NCBI RefSeq assembly: GCF_029846635.1
Contig: NZ_JARVTG010000002.1
Location: 909,501 to 973,500, forward strand
Source: Pokkaliibacter sp. MBI-7
GTDB taxonomy: Bacteria; Pseudomonadota; Gammaproteobacteria; Pseudomonadales; Balneatricaceae
Length of the DNA: 64,000 nt
Direction of reading: 5' to 3'
The translations under genes and the position numbers were made by a program. How positions within the stretch are numbered: the first letter of the stretch is position 1; every line of letters begins with the position of its first letter. The notes below the pieces were generated by a model. The model had not been told where the DNA came from. It saw nothing but the letters and a program-made list of their open reading frames with translations, and did not search any database. Of this stretch, positions 44,405 through 52,060 are shown piece after piece.

Positions 44405-44952
44405 GGCGGCCCCTCGCTACGCTGTTTTTGCAGGTAGCGCTGCAAGCCCTGATAGAAACGCGGCAGTATCTGCCCATCGGCGGCATTCAGGGCGCGGCGC
44501 ATAAACCAGGTGGCGCGCTGGCCGGGGTGAAAGTAAAAACGGTTGTATGCCGGGTTCAGTACCCGCTTACGCTGGCCCGCGATCTGCCGGGTTTTGCGCC
44601 GTGAACGGCGGCGAATGCCCGCCTCAACGCCGTGCTCGTTCAGGCTGCCGATGTAGTCCTGAGCGTAGCCGCCCACTTTGCGCAACGGCCCGACCGCTAC
44701 ACCGGCCTTACCTGCGCCGATCTCCGGTAGCGTAAAGCCGCGTAATTTTTGCGCTGTGCGGGGCGTCAGTGTGCGGGAGGTAATGGCCCGTTTTAGTTCG
44801 CCGTCTTTCACCGGGGCCGTTTGCCGCATGGCGCGGGTGACGGGCTGGGCGGCGTAACGCAGCCCGGCTTTAATGGCCTTGTCACGCAGGCCGGCTTCCA
44901 GATCATCCAGTGCCTGACTGATCTGCTGCTGGTAGTGCAGTTCGAGCGACAT
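44401..44952 (-). CDS. HK97 gp10-like minor structural protein
   Basis: A 183-residue protein from ATG 44952 (GGAGG 5 nt upstream). The pattern AIKAGLRYAAQPVTRAMRQT followed by APVKDGELKRAI is diagnostic of the HK97 gp10 family of neck/tail completion proteins. It starts just after the terminator of the TagO-like gene. Confidence 0.8.
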   Translation of the reverse strand: MSLELHYQQQISQALDDLEAGLRDKAIKAGLRYAAQPVTRAMRQTAPVKDGELKRAITSRTLTPRTAQKLRGFTLPEIGAGKAGVAVGPLRKVGGYAQDYIGSLNEHGVEAGIRRRSRRKTRQIAGQRKRVLNPAYNRFYFHPGQRATWFMRRALNAADGQILPRFYQGLQRYLQKQRSEGPP

Positions 44953-44966
44953 ATGCACCTCCAAAT

Positions 44967-44989
44967 AAAAAACCCGCCGAAGCGGGTTT
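44967..44989 (-). terminator. Terminator of the TagO-like moron
   Basis: AAACCCGC-TTCG-GCGGGTTT on the minus strand continuing into a six-T run, between the TagO-like gene and gp10. Confidence 0.85.
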
Positions 44990-45013
44990 GAAAACTATGA
45001 AGTTAAAAGGGAT

Positions 45014-45625
45014 TTACCACTTACAAGCCTCTTGCAGTGGTTTGATAGCCTCTGATAATCCACGCAGATCAAAGGTAGTTGTTACCGGACTTTCAGAATA
45101 TGGAGTAACTTGCGCCAACAATTGATCATGGGTCATCAGCGACTTGATGTACGCAATATCTTTCCCGTAGTAGAAGGTAGCAGTGTTGTCAGTTGAGAGT
45201 GTCCACGTAGTAGTTTTCGCTTTTTCCTTGTCCAACCGCGTGAGAACTTCCGTTGTCTCAAGCCCTAGATATACCCCCCAGATGATGAATGCATCTGTAC
45301 TATTTTCCTTGCACCTGAGCATCAGTGTGGGTTTGGTGGTTGTCATTCTTGAGGTAATGTAGTTCTCTGCTTCGAGTGTAAGAAATACGTTTGTACTGTC
45401 GTCAATAGGTGAGGTTTCAGTTCTAACGACCCATTTTCCTTTGTCGATAGCTTTCGTTGTCACAACGTTCTTATCAACACCCAGCTTCTCTGCCAGAGTA
45501 TCAAAGCACACCAATCGCTCTCCGTTGCCCTTGATTGCAGCACACTTGGCAATTTCCTGCTTTTCATCTGCGTGTAGTAAAGGCGATACGCCAGCCAGCA
45601 TTGCTGCAATTAACCACTTTTTCAT
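45014..45625 (-). CDS. TagO/VasI-like (T6SS-associated family) protein in the prophage
   Basis: A 203-residue exported protein (signal peptide MKKWLIAAMLAGVSPLLHA). The mature part carries the family core: ETSPIDDSTNVFLTLEAEN, PTLMLRCKENSTDAFIIWGV, TWTLSTDNTATFYYGK, VTPYSESPVTTTFDLRGLSE and the terminal LQEACKW. Chromosomal relatives (VC_A0118 family) sit in type VI secretion clusters. Here it lies alone between head-closure and gp10 genes with its own terminator, so it is a moron. Its role in the lysogen envelope is unknown. Confidence 0.82.
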   Translation of the reverse strand: MKKWLIAAMLAGVSPLLHADEKQEIAKCAAIKGNGERLVCFDTLAEKLGVDKNVVTTKAIDKGKWVVRTETSPIDDSTNVFLTLEAENYITSRMTTTKPTLMLRCKENSTDAFIIWGVYLGLETTEVLTRLDKEKAKTTTWTLSTDNTATFYYGKDIAYIKSLMTHDQLLAQVTPYSESPVTTTFDLRGLSEAIKPLQEACKW

Positions 45626-45699
45626 TCGCCACCTCCCTTACAAAACGCTGACTATAGATACACGCCCACAAGGAGGTCAATCACACTTATGTCAAACTG

Positions 45700-46017
45700 T
45701 TACTTCACCTCCTTAGCCAGTATTCGCAGCTGTGCCCGCTTTCCGGTGGGGTCGTAGGCGGTGGTGATCTCCAGTGTTTTGCCGCCGGTCTGCAGGCGCA
45801 TATCGCTGGTGACGCCGTCGAGGTAACGCAGCAGCACGTCGTAGACGATGTGTGCGACAGTGCCCTGATCGGCGTCGCTCTCGCTGCCACTGACGGCGAT
45901 AACGGAAGCACGGCGGGTAGTAACGGGTTGCCATTCGGTGACTTCCTCCCCGGTTCGGTTGTGCACCTTCACCCCGCGCAGCAGGGTGATGCGGTGCCTG
46001 AGTTTGCCTGCACGCAT
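45700..46017 (-). CDS. Head closure / head-tail adaptor protein
   Basis: A 105-residue protein: MRAGKLRHRITLLRGVKVHN and EVTEWQPVTTRRASVIAVSG match the SPP1 gp16/HK97 gp8-like head-tail adaptor family. It follows the connector gene by 24 bp. Confidence 0.82.
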   Translation of the reverse strand: MRAGKLRHRITLLRGVKVHNRTGEEVTEWQPVTTRRASVIAVSGSESDADQGTVAHIVYDVLLRYLDGVTSDMRLQTGGKTLEITTAYDPTGKRAQLRILAKEVK

Positions 46018-46041
46018 GGTGGTGCCTCCGCAGTGGTTGAG

Positions 46042-46623
46042 TCAGAACAGGCCGGGCAGCGTGAGCGGGGCCAGCAGGCTGTCTGTAAAGCGGGCGGGCA
46101 GCTCGGCGATGGCCACCCCTGCGCCATTGCCGACAATCAGGCTTTCGCGGTTTTCATACAGCGCCGCCACGGTGAGCAGCAGCCACTGCACCACGCCGGG
46201 GTAGTGGCTGAGGTCAGCCCCGGCCTCGTAATCGACAATGAGCAACCCCGGCGGGCGCGGGCCGGTCAGATGCAGGAAGGCTTCGCCGTTGCGGTTGACG
46301 ATATGCCCCGGCATGGCCAGCGGCTGCACTGCGCCGTAACTGGCCGAGTCAGGCGAGAGATCAAACTGCCCTACGCCGACCAGCCGCCGCACCTGCCCTT
46401 TATCCAGCCGCTGATGGTCTGGCCGCGTGCTGGGCCAGTATTCGCGGTAGATCGCCTGACGCAGGGCGGCGCCGGTTTTGACTTCTGCCTGTTGCCGCGC
46501 CGCGGGGATCAGCATCTGCTCGATCAGGCCGCGCTCGCTGTCGTCGTCATCCAGCCTGCAGTGCGCTGCCACCTGTGCGAAGGTCAGCGGCTCGTCGCCG
46601 GTATAGCTCAGCAGCTCGGCCAT
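46042..46623 (-). CDS. gp6-like head-tail connector protein
   Basis: A 193-residue protein beginning MAELLSYTGDEPLTFAQVAA with the HCRLDDDDSERGLIEQMLIP stretch typical of HK97 gp6-like connectors, and VVQWLLLTVAALYENRESLI near the end. It overlaps the upstream small gene by 3 bases. Confidence 0.85.
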   Translation of the reverse strand: MAELLSYTGDEPLTFAQVAAHCRLDDDDSERGLIEQMLIPAARQQAEVKTGAALRQAIYREYWPSTRPDHQRLDKGQVRRLVGVGQFDLSPDSASYGAVQPLAMPGHIVNRNGEAFLHLTGPRPPGLLIVDYEAGADLSHYPGVVQWLLLTVAALYENRESLIVGNGAGVAIAELPARFTDSLLAPLTLPGLF

Positions 46624-46877
46624 CAGGGTTTCTCATCGTCATCGTCGGGGTTGTCGGGTGCGTTCGTTGAGGGGGCCGAGGGGGCCACGGTGCTCGTTGC
46701 GTCTGGCTCTTTGCTGGTTCTGGTTTTGCTGGCTTTCTTTTTACTGGCTGACTTGCCGCTGTATTCGGCCAGCCCTTTGTCGACCAGCACGGCGGCGGTG
46801 TCGGCCTCGAAGCCGGCCTTTTCATCCGCTGCGTAGCCGCGCCAGGGTTTTAGAAAGCGCACGATGTCGGTCGCCAT
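46623..46877 (-). CDS. Small phage head-region protein
   Basis: An 84-residue protein (VRFLKPWRGYAADEKAGFEA ... LVDKGLAEYSGK, then a Lys/Ser/Asp-rich tail). Short proteins with the same FLKPWRGYAxGE-type head commonly lie between capsid and connector genes. Function unknown. Confidence 0.65.
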   Translation of the reverse strand: MATDIVRFLKPWRGYAADEKAGFEADTAAVLVDKGLAEYSGKSASKKKASKTRTSKEPDATSTVAPSAPSTNAPDNPDDDDEKP

Positions 46878-46959
46878 GGTGAGTCACCTGTCGGGTTGAG
46901 GAGTTCAGTAAGGGAATATCAGAGCGGGCGGTGCCCCGCCCTGAGGGTGTGGCTATCGG

Positions 46960-48270
46960 TTAGAGCGATTTACCCCAGGTGACGCCGGTCAGCACCGCGA
47001 CGGATTCCACATGGCGTGGGCCGAAGTCGTGCTTGGCAATCACGCGGATCAGCGTCTGATCACGCTGGAAGGCGCTGACCATGTTGCCTTCGGCGTCTTT
47101 GTAGGTGGCCTCTTTGCTGAGGTCGATCACCATATCGTCGTCTTCGCCGATAAAGCAGTCGGCAAAGTCAGTGAAGTGAATCTCTGACTCGTCGCCGTTA
47201 TCGCCCAGATTGGTGGGGATCTGGGTGGTGGTGGCCACCGGGAAGCCCTTGAGCAGGTTGTTTTCCAGCGTGGGGTAAATGAAATTGCCGTTGCCATCGC
47301 GCAGGGAGGCCAGCCAGCGTTTGGTGCGTGGCGCCATGATGAACGCCGGGGCAATCATGTTGGCGTTGCCGTTCTCCAGCCGCAGGATCAGGCTCGACAG
47401 GGCCAGCTCGACGGTGTCGCGGTCGGTGGCTGCCGGGGCGGTGATCACGTTAAAGGCAGGCGCCCAGAAGCGCAGGCCCTTGGGCAGGTTGCCGGTGCCT
47501 GCACCGCGGATAAAGTGCAGGTCTTCGGTGAGGCCGATCGCCACGGTCAGATCGCTCACCACCAGCCGGTCAACGTTGGGGTTGGTGCCGGAATAGGCCA
47601 GCAGGTCGTTACTGATGGGCACGAGGCCTGCGAGCTTTTTCGAGCTGAGTTTGAGGTCTTCAAAGCTCATGGTGGTGACGGGGATATCTTCTTCGGTACC
47701 GATGTATTGCACGACCGCCCCGCCCTTGATGCGTGGGATGGTCAGATTGCCGTTGTTGAGCGGCAGCGACACGGTGCCAAGCCGACGCACCACGGACTTG
47801 GGCCGCAGCAGCTCGATCACCTCGGCGCTGAAGTTGGTGGGCACCAGTACGCCCCCGGCGCCGGGGGTGACGGTGCTCAGGGCCATGGCGACATCGGCAC
47901 TCATGCCGTAATCACCGGCCAGCTGGGCGGCGTGCTGCTGGTTGCCACCGGCGGCGGCCAGCGCCCGCACCATTTGTGCCATGCGCGCGCCCTTGGGCAG
48001 CTCGGCAGCAAAGGGGCCTTCAATACGCGGGCTGCCTTTGTTGCCCTGCGCGCCCTCTTCCACCGGCACGGCGGTCTGGGCATTGCGGCGCTCGTTGGCT
48101 TCGGCGCGGGCCAGCTTGTCGCTCAGGCCGTTAAACTGAGCTTCCAGCGTTTCAAACTCGGCCAGCTGTTCAGCCGACAGGGTGCCGCCGTCGGCTTCCA
48201 CCCGCCCCAGTGCCTGAAGCTGATCATTAATTACAGCGCGCTCATGGCGCAATTGGGTAATAAGGGACAT
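46960..48270 (-). CDS. HK97-family major capsid protein
   Basis: A 436-residue capsid precursor. Residues about 1-70 are a charged coiled coil (delta/scaffolding domain: QLAEFETLEAQFNGLSDKLA) expected to be removed by the S49-type protease. The body has HK97 fold signatures: PTNFSAEVIELLRPKSVVRR, LSSKKLAGLVPISNDLLAYS and LLKGFPVATTTQIPTN. It is separated from the protease gene by 3.8 kb of accessory DNA, whereas the two are usually adjacent. Confidence 0.92.
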   Translation of the reverse strand: MSLITQLRHERAVINDQLQALGRVEADGGTLSAEQLAEFETLEAQFNGLSDKLARAEANERRNAQTAVPVEEGAQGNKGSPRIEGPFAAELPKGARMAQMVRALAAAGGNQQHAAQLAGDYGMSADVAMALSTVTPGAGGVLVPTNFSAEVIELLRPKSVVRRLGTVSLPLNNGNLTIPRIKGGAVVQYIGTEEDIPVTTMSFEDLKLSSKKLAGLVPISNDLLAYSGTNPNVDRLVVSDLTVAIGLTEDLHFIRGAGTGNLPKGLRFWAPAFNVITAPAATDRDTVELALSSLILRLENGNANMIAPAFIMAPRTKRWLASLRDGNGNFIYPTLENNLLKGFPVATTTQIPTNLGDNGDESEIHFTDFADCFIGEDDDMVIDLSKEATYKDAEGNMVSAFQRDQTLIRVIAKHDFGPRHVESVAVLTGVTWGKSL

Positions 48271-48292
48271 GGTGTCCTCCTTTTTACGGACG

Positions 48293-48317
48293 AAAAAAAA
48301 CCCGCCGGGGCGGGTTT
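48293..48317 (-). terminator. Terminator of the PutAbiC-like moron
   Basis: AAACCCGCC-CC-GGCGGGTTT on the minus strand followed by further Ts (eight in all), between the defence-type gene and the capsid gene. Confidence 0.85.
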
Positions 48318-48332
48318 AAAATTTCCTATTGT

Positions 48333-49268
48333 TTAAAGATCGCTTTTGACATTCAGCCACTCCCTATGAAAAGGGGCACCTTCTAAGTGTGATGAAAACT
48401 TATCAAAGAAATGTTTGATATTTTCTTTGTATATATCTTTAGACAAAACGCGGTCACTTTGTTCTTGTATGAATTCTTTAATTGTCAAACTCAGATCTAT
48501 TTCGTGAAAAATTGTACTTTTAATAACATCATCATCAAAATTTTTTTTCCAAACTACAAAAAACAGATAATGTCTAAGTGCTGTCTTTCCTACTATATCT
48601 TTCAAGATATTTCTATAAAAATCACAATTCTCCAACGAGCTACTGCTAAGAAAATCAAGAATGTGACCTAATGAGAATAAGTAGGTTTGATATATTTCAG
48701 GTATTGGTTCTTTTTCCAATTCATGAAATTCTTTAAAATTTAGACGATCATGAAATTTATTCTCAAAACCTTGATCGTCGATACCCTCATACTGTTTAGT
48801 AACTTTATTTCTCAATTCTTCAATACGAGAAATAAGAATAAAGAACGTACTTTCAAACTTCTGCTGTTTCTGAGTATTATCAATTTCTTTTTGAATTGTT
48901 GTAGCTTCTTTCATCTCCTGCCTTGTTAATTCCATTTCCTGTTTACTCAGAGCAAGCTGATTCTCAGTTTGCTCTAGTGTTTTTTGGGAAATACTCAGCG
49001 ACTCTTGAGTTTGCCTTAAAGTTATAATAAGCAAAACAATCGTAGCAAAGGCCATTAAAGGGTTAAGTACACCGCCGAAAAAATCTCCAACAACACCGAA
49101 TTGTTCGCGGAGCTTAATGTGATCAACTGTGCAGTCTTTTCCACACCCTTCACCTATATAAGGAATTTGAACTTTCCATATATACAAAATGCCTATGGCG
49201 ACAATTATGATCCCTACAATAGTAGAAATAACCCATGTCGAGTCTTTTTCCTTTTTATCTCCACTCAC
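48333..49268 (-). CDS. PutAbiC-like abortive infection protein (membrane, coiled coil)
   Basis: A 311-residue protein in AT-rich DNA starting at GTG 49268 (GGAG upstream). Two membrane segments (about 12-32 and 62-86) flank FGVVGDFFGGVLNPLMAFAT; a coiled coil follows (about 88-135, LEQTENQLALSKQEMELTRQ) and then KFESTFFILISRIEELRNKV. This order is characteristic of the putative phage abortive infection family PF16872. Relatives are linked to phage defence. Placement between an antirepressor cassette and the capsid gene suggests prophage-borne exclusion of competing phages. Confidence 0.75.
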   Translation of the reverse strand: MSGDKKEKDSTWVISTIVGIIIVAIGILYIWKVQIPYIGEGCGKDCTVDHIKLREQFGVVGDFFGGVLNPLMAFATIVLLIITLRQTQESLSISQKTLEQTENQLALSKQEMELTRQEMKEATTIQKEIDNTQKQQKFESTFFILISRIEELRNKVTKQYEGIDDQGFENKFHDRLNFKEFHELEKEPIPEIYQTYLFSLGHILDFLSSSSLENCDFYRNILKDIVGKTALRHYLFFVVWKKNFDDDVIKSTIFHEIDLSLTIKEFIQEQSDRVLSKDIYKENIKHFFDKFSSHLEGAPFHREWLNVKSDL

Positions 49269-49286
49269 TGCTCAAATCTCCATTAG

Positions 49287-49322
49287 AAAAAAAGCCAGCA
49301 TAGCTGTCACCATGCTGGCTTT
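49287..49322 (-). terminator. Terminator of the antirepressor 3 cassette
   Basis: AAAGCCAGCAT/ATGCTGGCTTT (11 bp, 10-nt loop) on the minus strand continuing into seven Ts, 22 bp after the antirepressor stop. Confidence 0.85.
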
Positions 49323-49344
49323 CCACTCCGGGTGGTGACTTAAC

Positions 49345-50397
49345 TCAGCCTTGCGTTAAATACTGGCCGGTCAGTTGGGTCAGGCGTTGCAGCCCGGCTT
49401 CCATGACGACGGGTAGCAGCTGCGCGGGTACGCGCTCTTTGACCAGCTGGGTGATGCTTGCGGCATCGGCCGGGTTGATGAATACGGCGCTCTGGGGGAT
49501 CGGCGCTAACTGCATTTGCAGGTTGTGGTCGAGCTGGAGCACAAAACGCTGCTGGGTGAGCAGCTCGGTCAGCAGGCCGAGGGCGGCGCTTTCCTGATCT
49601 ATCTGTGGCTGGGGCATGGCGACGCCTGCGTTGGCCAGCACCTTCTGGCATTCATGGTAATACTGGCTGGCTGCGTCGCGGGCGCTGGTCAGGCGATCAC
49701 GGCTGACCGGCTCTGCACTGGGCCTGGCGCTGCTGAACAGTTCACTTTCCTGCAGTTGCTCCAGAAACTGCTGCAATGCTTTGGCCTTGCCCTGCTCGGC
49801 ATAGGCAGGATTCGCCAGCCATTTGACCGCAGCGGCATCGAGCATGGGGTATTCCTGCTTGCCGAAGAGGCGGCGGCTGCGACGCTCTGCAGGAATCTGC
49901 TTCAATATCGGGCTCTGGCGGTACAGGCCGAGCACGCGCATTACGTCGGCTTCAAGGCACCAGATGCGGCCCGGCTCAACGATGATACGGAAGTGGCGAC
50001 CATCCTGATAGGCCAGGGTGTAGGGCTTGCCGCTGTCACTGGCCAGTGCGGGGTGTGTGCTCTGCTGGTGAAGGCGCTTTTCGCACTCGATAAAGTAGCG
50101 CCGGGCTTCTCTGCCTTTATCGTTACGCTCAACCATCGCCAGCTCTTTGGCCATGTCTAGGGTTAGATGGTAGTCAGTTCTACCACGCCCATGCCCTATT
50201 CCCCGGTTTTGGGGAATAGCTATGAAGTCAGAGTTTTTGACGAATCCGTAGACTTCAATTCGATCTTTGATCCACGTAGAAAAGTCTTTGCCCACCTCCA
50301 AGAAAGCATGGAGCTGTCGGGCATCAACAAGTTGAGTAGTCTGGTTATCAAGTACACCGTTGAACACGGGTACCAGTGCATGCGATTGGTTAGCCAT
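49345..50397 (-). CDS. Antirepressor 3: AntA/AntB-type protein
   Basis: A 350-residue protein. Residues 15-110 are an AntA/AntB antirepressor domain (LVDARQLHAFLEVGKDFSTW, TDYHLTLDMAKELAMVERND, GREARRYFIECEKRL). The middle (about 125-215) is a divergent BRO-like unit (FRIIVEPGRIWCLEADVMRV). The C-terminal domain (about 270-345, QRFVLQLDHNLQMQLAPIPQ, KERVPAQLLPVVMEAGLQRL) is shared with the other three antirepressors. ATG 50397 has AAGGAGG upstream, inside the C4 target. Confidence 0.87.
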   Translation of the reverse strand: MANQSHALVPVFNGVLDNQTTQLVDARQLHAFLEVGKDFSTWIKDRIEVYGFVKNSDFIAIPQNRGIGHGRGRTDYHLTLDMAKELAMVERNDKGREARRYFIECEKRLHQQSTHPALASDSGKPYTLAYQDGRHFRIIVEPGRIWCLEADVMRVLGLYRQSPILKQIPAERRSRRLFGKQEYPMLDAAAVKWLANPAYAEQGKAKALQQFLEQLQESELFSSARPSAEPVSRDRLTSARDAASQYYHECQKVLANAGVAMPQPQIDQESAALGLLTELLTQQRFVLQLDHNLQMQLAPIPQSAVFINPADAASITQLVKERVPAQLLPVVMEAGLQRLTQLTGQYLTQG

Positions 50398-50449
50398 GGG
50401 GATGGCCTCCTTATGAGTTTAGTTAGTAGCGGTCTGCCAGTTAGTCGCT

Positions 50450-50533
50450 GGCAGCCGGGTGTCAACTGAGCCTCATAAGCTGCTCGGGCCTATTCCCCCG
50501 AAGGGTATTGTATTAACGCCTCTCCACCCGGCC
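50450..50533 (-). ncRNA. C4-type antisense RNA 3 (upstream of antirepressor 3)
   Basis: Core stem GGCCGGGTG...CACCCGGCT, internal hairpin ATACCC-TTCG-GGGGAAT; closely related to C4 RNA 1 outside the boxes. Box a' is CTTATGAG (50472-50479) and its targets are CTCATAAG at the RBS (50410-50417) and upstream (50611-50618), each an 8-bp perfect match. Compared with C4 RNA 1, all three positions have changed together. Box b' TCAGTT (about 50464-50469) pairs with ACTGA upstream and AACT near the RBS. Confidence 0.78.
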
Positions 50534-50574
50534 ATTACTTTCGTATAGGCGAGTTTGTACCTTTTTACGGGCAC

Positions 50575-50618
50575 AAAAAAACCGCAAAGGCTGTCGGGTG
50601 CGGATGTCCGCTTATGAG
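50575..50618 (-). promoter_or_regulatory. Putative C4-responsive attenuator 3
   Basis: Same layout as attenuator 1: upstream a-box (50611-50618), hairpin GCGGA-CA-TCCGC (50600-50611), and overlapping terminator CCGCA/TGCGG with seven Ts (50575-50603). The terminator is identical to that of leader 1 although the a-box differs. Confidence 0.55.
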
Positions 50619-50657
50619 TTCAGTGCTGACAAGTGTAGGCAGTGGGGGTTACGCCTG

Positions 50658-50924
50658 TCAACGTGCACTTCTGCCGTTATCGTTGCGTTCGACCATCGCC
50701 AGCTCTTTGGCCATGTCGAGGGTGATGTGGTAATCCTTTTGCGTAACGTTTCGACGGATTCCCGTTTTGGAAACCGTTAACAGGTAGTCTTGGTTTTCTA
50801 TAAAGCCGTACTGTTCGATTCGCTCTTGAACCCAAGCAGCGAAAACTTTGCCCACACCAAGAAATGTATGGCGTTCACGAGTTTGGTACAGGGTGTGGGT
50901 GCCGGGAGGTTCGAAACGGTTCAA
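50658..50924 (-). pseudogene. AntA/AntB antirepressor remnant truncated at both ends
   Basis: An 88-codon frame with the middle of an AntA domain (RERHTFLGVGKVFAAWVQER, DYHITLDMAKELAMVERNDN). The start codon, RBS and first 25-30 codons are missing: codons begin inside a C4-like RNA. The 3' end breaks off at VERNDNGR, where AntA domains normally continue GREARRYFIECEK. It abuts the leader of antirepressor 3. Clearly a deletion remnant of a fifth cassette. Confidence 0.85.
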
Positions 50925-50978
50925 ACGGACCGCGGACAGTTTTTCCCGAAGGTATTGTATGACTGTCGCCCTCCCGGC
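50901..50978 (-). ncRNA. C4-type RNA 5, orphan relic
   Basis: GCCGGGAGG...CCTCCCGGC closes around ATACC-TTC-GGG, much like C4 RNA 4. Candidate boxes are a' CCGTTTGAA and b' GTTTCGAA. The matching RBS target has been deleted and I find no complementary upstream site, so it is now without an obvious target. Confidence 0.6.
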
Positions 50979-50992
50979 GGCACAGAAACGAC

Positions 50993-51015
50993 AAAGCCCA
51001 GCGGTGCTGGGCTTT
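50993..51015 (-). terminator. Terminator after the toxin-antitoxin pair
   Basis: AAAGCCCAGC-ACC-GCTGGGCTTT, a perfect 10-bp stem followed by TGTCGTTTCTG, 27 bp beyond the antitoxin stop. The same TTTGTCGTTTCTG tail follows the terminator at 59786-59810. Confidence 0.75.
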
Positions 51016-51041
51016 GGTCAGGCAGGTTGTTCCGATACGAA

Positions 51042-51404
51042 TCACGCGTACTGCTTGCGCTCGGCTTCTTCCTGCAATTTCTTCGCTTGTTGCTCTTCAA
51101 AGGCTTCGCGCTGTTCGCGCTCTGCCATCATTTCACGGATCAGGCGTTTTTTCTCTGAGTCGGCAAACCGCTTCAGTACCTGACGGATCAACGGTTGATA
51201 GCCAATGCCGTTAGCTTTGGCGATCATTTTAAAGTCTTCAATCAGCGCTTTTTGCAGGCGGATTGAAATCAACTGCAGATCCAGCGCATCGTTCAGCGCC
51301 GCTTCGTCAATCGGATCTGCTACTTTAACGAACCGTTCATCCTGACCTAACTCGCCTGATTCCCACGCTTCTGCAGTTCCTGGAATTTTGGCTTGTTCGT
51401 TCAT
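51042..51404 (-). CDS. BrnA-like ribbon-helix-helix antitoxin
   Basis: A 120-residue acidic protein from ATG 51404 (AAGGAG 8 nt upstream). The ribbon-helix-helix core is LQLISIRLQKALIEDFKMIA followed by NGIGYQPLIRQVLKRF, and a long basic/acidic helix forms the tail. It follows a BrnT-like toxin gene in the usual toxin-first order, though the gap is a long 216 bp. It should neutralise the toxin and bind the operator at 51925-51942. Confidence 0.75.
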   Translation of the reverse strand: MNEQAKIPGTAEAWESGELGQDERFVKVADPIDEAALNDALDLQLISIRLQKALIEDFKMIAKANGIGYQPLIRQVLKRFADSEKKRLIREMMAEREQREAFEEQQAKKLQEEAERKQYA

Positions 51405-51620
51405 GCTTAGCTCCTTCATATGGCGATACGGGATGTGTACGGCCATCATTGCTGCGGATTGAAGCCCGACAGCATTTCGACTGCTGAAAGCAGTCACATC
51501 CTTACAGGGGAGTCCTGAAAAGGCAGTAAGCACCTCATTTAAGGTGCGCTTTTAGGGAACTTGAGTTCCCTTATACAAAGTAGTTTTTGCTAGTGAGCCA
51601 GCGTAGTTAAGACGCCTACA

Positions 51621-51908
51621 TCAGTAGGCGTGCCTTCGGTAAATCTGCTGTATTGTTTCTGTCGCCTCGTAGCACGACTTGATGATTACCCCAATTTCGG
51701 GGTCATAGATATACATGACTTTAAGAACTCTACCGAAATCCGTTTCGGCCACAAACCACCGTGTAGGTGGGTCAGTGTAGTGTTCTTCCCGCTCATCCAA
51801 TAGATCTTTACCATCTTTGTTGGCAAAGCATTGGATGATCTCCTCTTCACTTACGCCATGCTTAGATGCAAGCTTCTGGCGTATGTTACTGCTGATCACT
51901 AACTCCAT
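51621..51908 (-). CDS. BrnT-like toxin (RelE-fold family)
   Basis: A 95-residue protein: MELVISSNIRQKLASKHGVS, EEEIIQCFANKDGKDLLDER, DPPTRWFVAETDFGRVLKVM and SCYEATETIQQIYRR. This family, often mislabelled ADP-ribosyl-dinitrogen reductase hydrolase, is related to BrnT ribonuclease toxins and pairs with RHH antitoxins. It is preceded by an 18-bp palindrome. It would stabilise the prophage or act on infection by other phages; this is inferred. Confidence 0.7.
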   Translation of the reverse strand: MELVISSNIRQKLASKHGVSEEEIIQCFANKDGKDLLDEREEHYTDPPTRWFVAETDFGRVLKVMYIYDPEIGVIIKSCYEATETIQQIYRRHAY

Positions 51909-51924
51909 GACACTCCCTGTATCT

Positions 51925-51942
51925 ACTTTGTATATACAAAGT
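51925..51942. promoter_or_regulatory. Toxin-antitoxin operator palindrome
   Basis: ACTTTGTATATACAAAGT is a perfect 18-bp palindrome 17 bp upstream of the toxin ATG, overlapping an AT-rich promoter-like stretch. A half copy (TTATACAAAGTA, 51571-51582) lies in the gap before the antitoxin gene, next to an 8-bp inverted repeat (51554-51571). Confidence 0.75.
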
Positions 51943-52060
51943 ATATATCAACCAGTTTTTAAAAAACTACCCTCGCGCCAAACTAAATCACACCGCCTGC
52001 TCTGTACCGGGTAGCCAGTTGCAATCTCTGCCAGAGCCATCATAGCTCAACAAGAGCCCC

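Noticed and set aside
47515..48336. 273-codon plus-strand open frame
   Set aside because: Antisense to the major capsid gene; GC-rich shadow.
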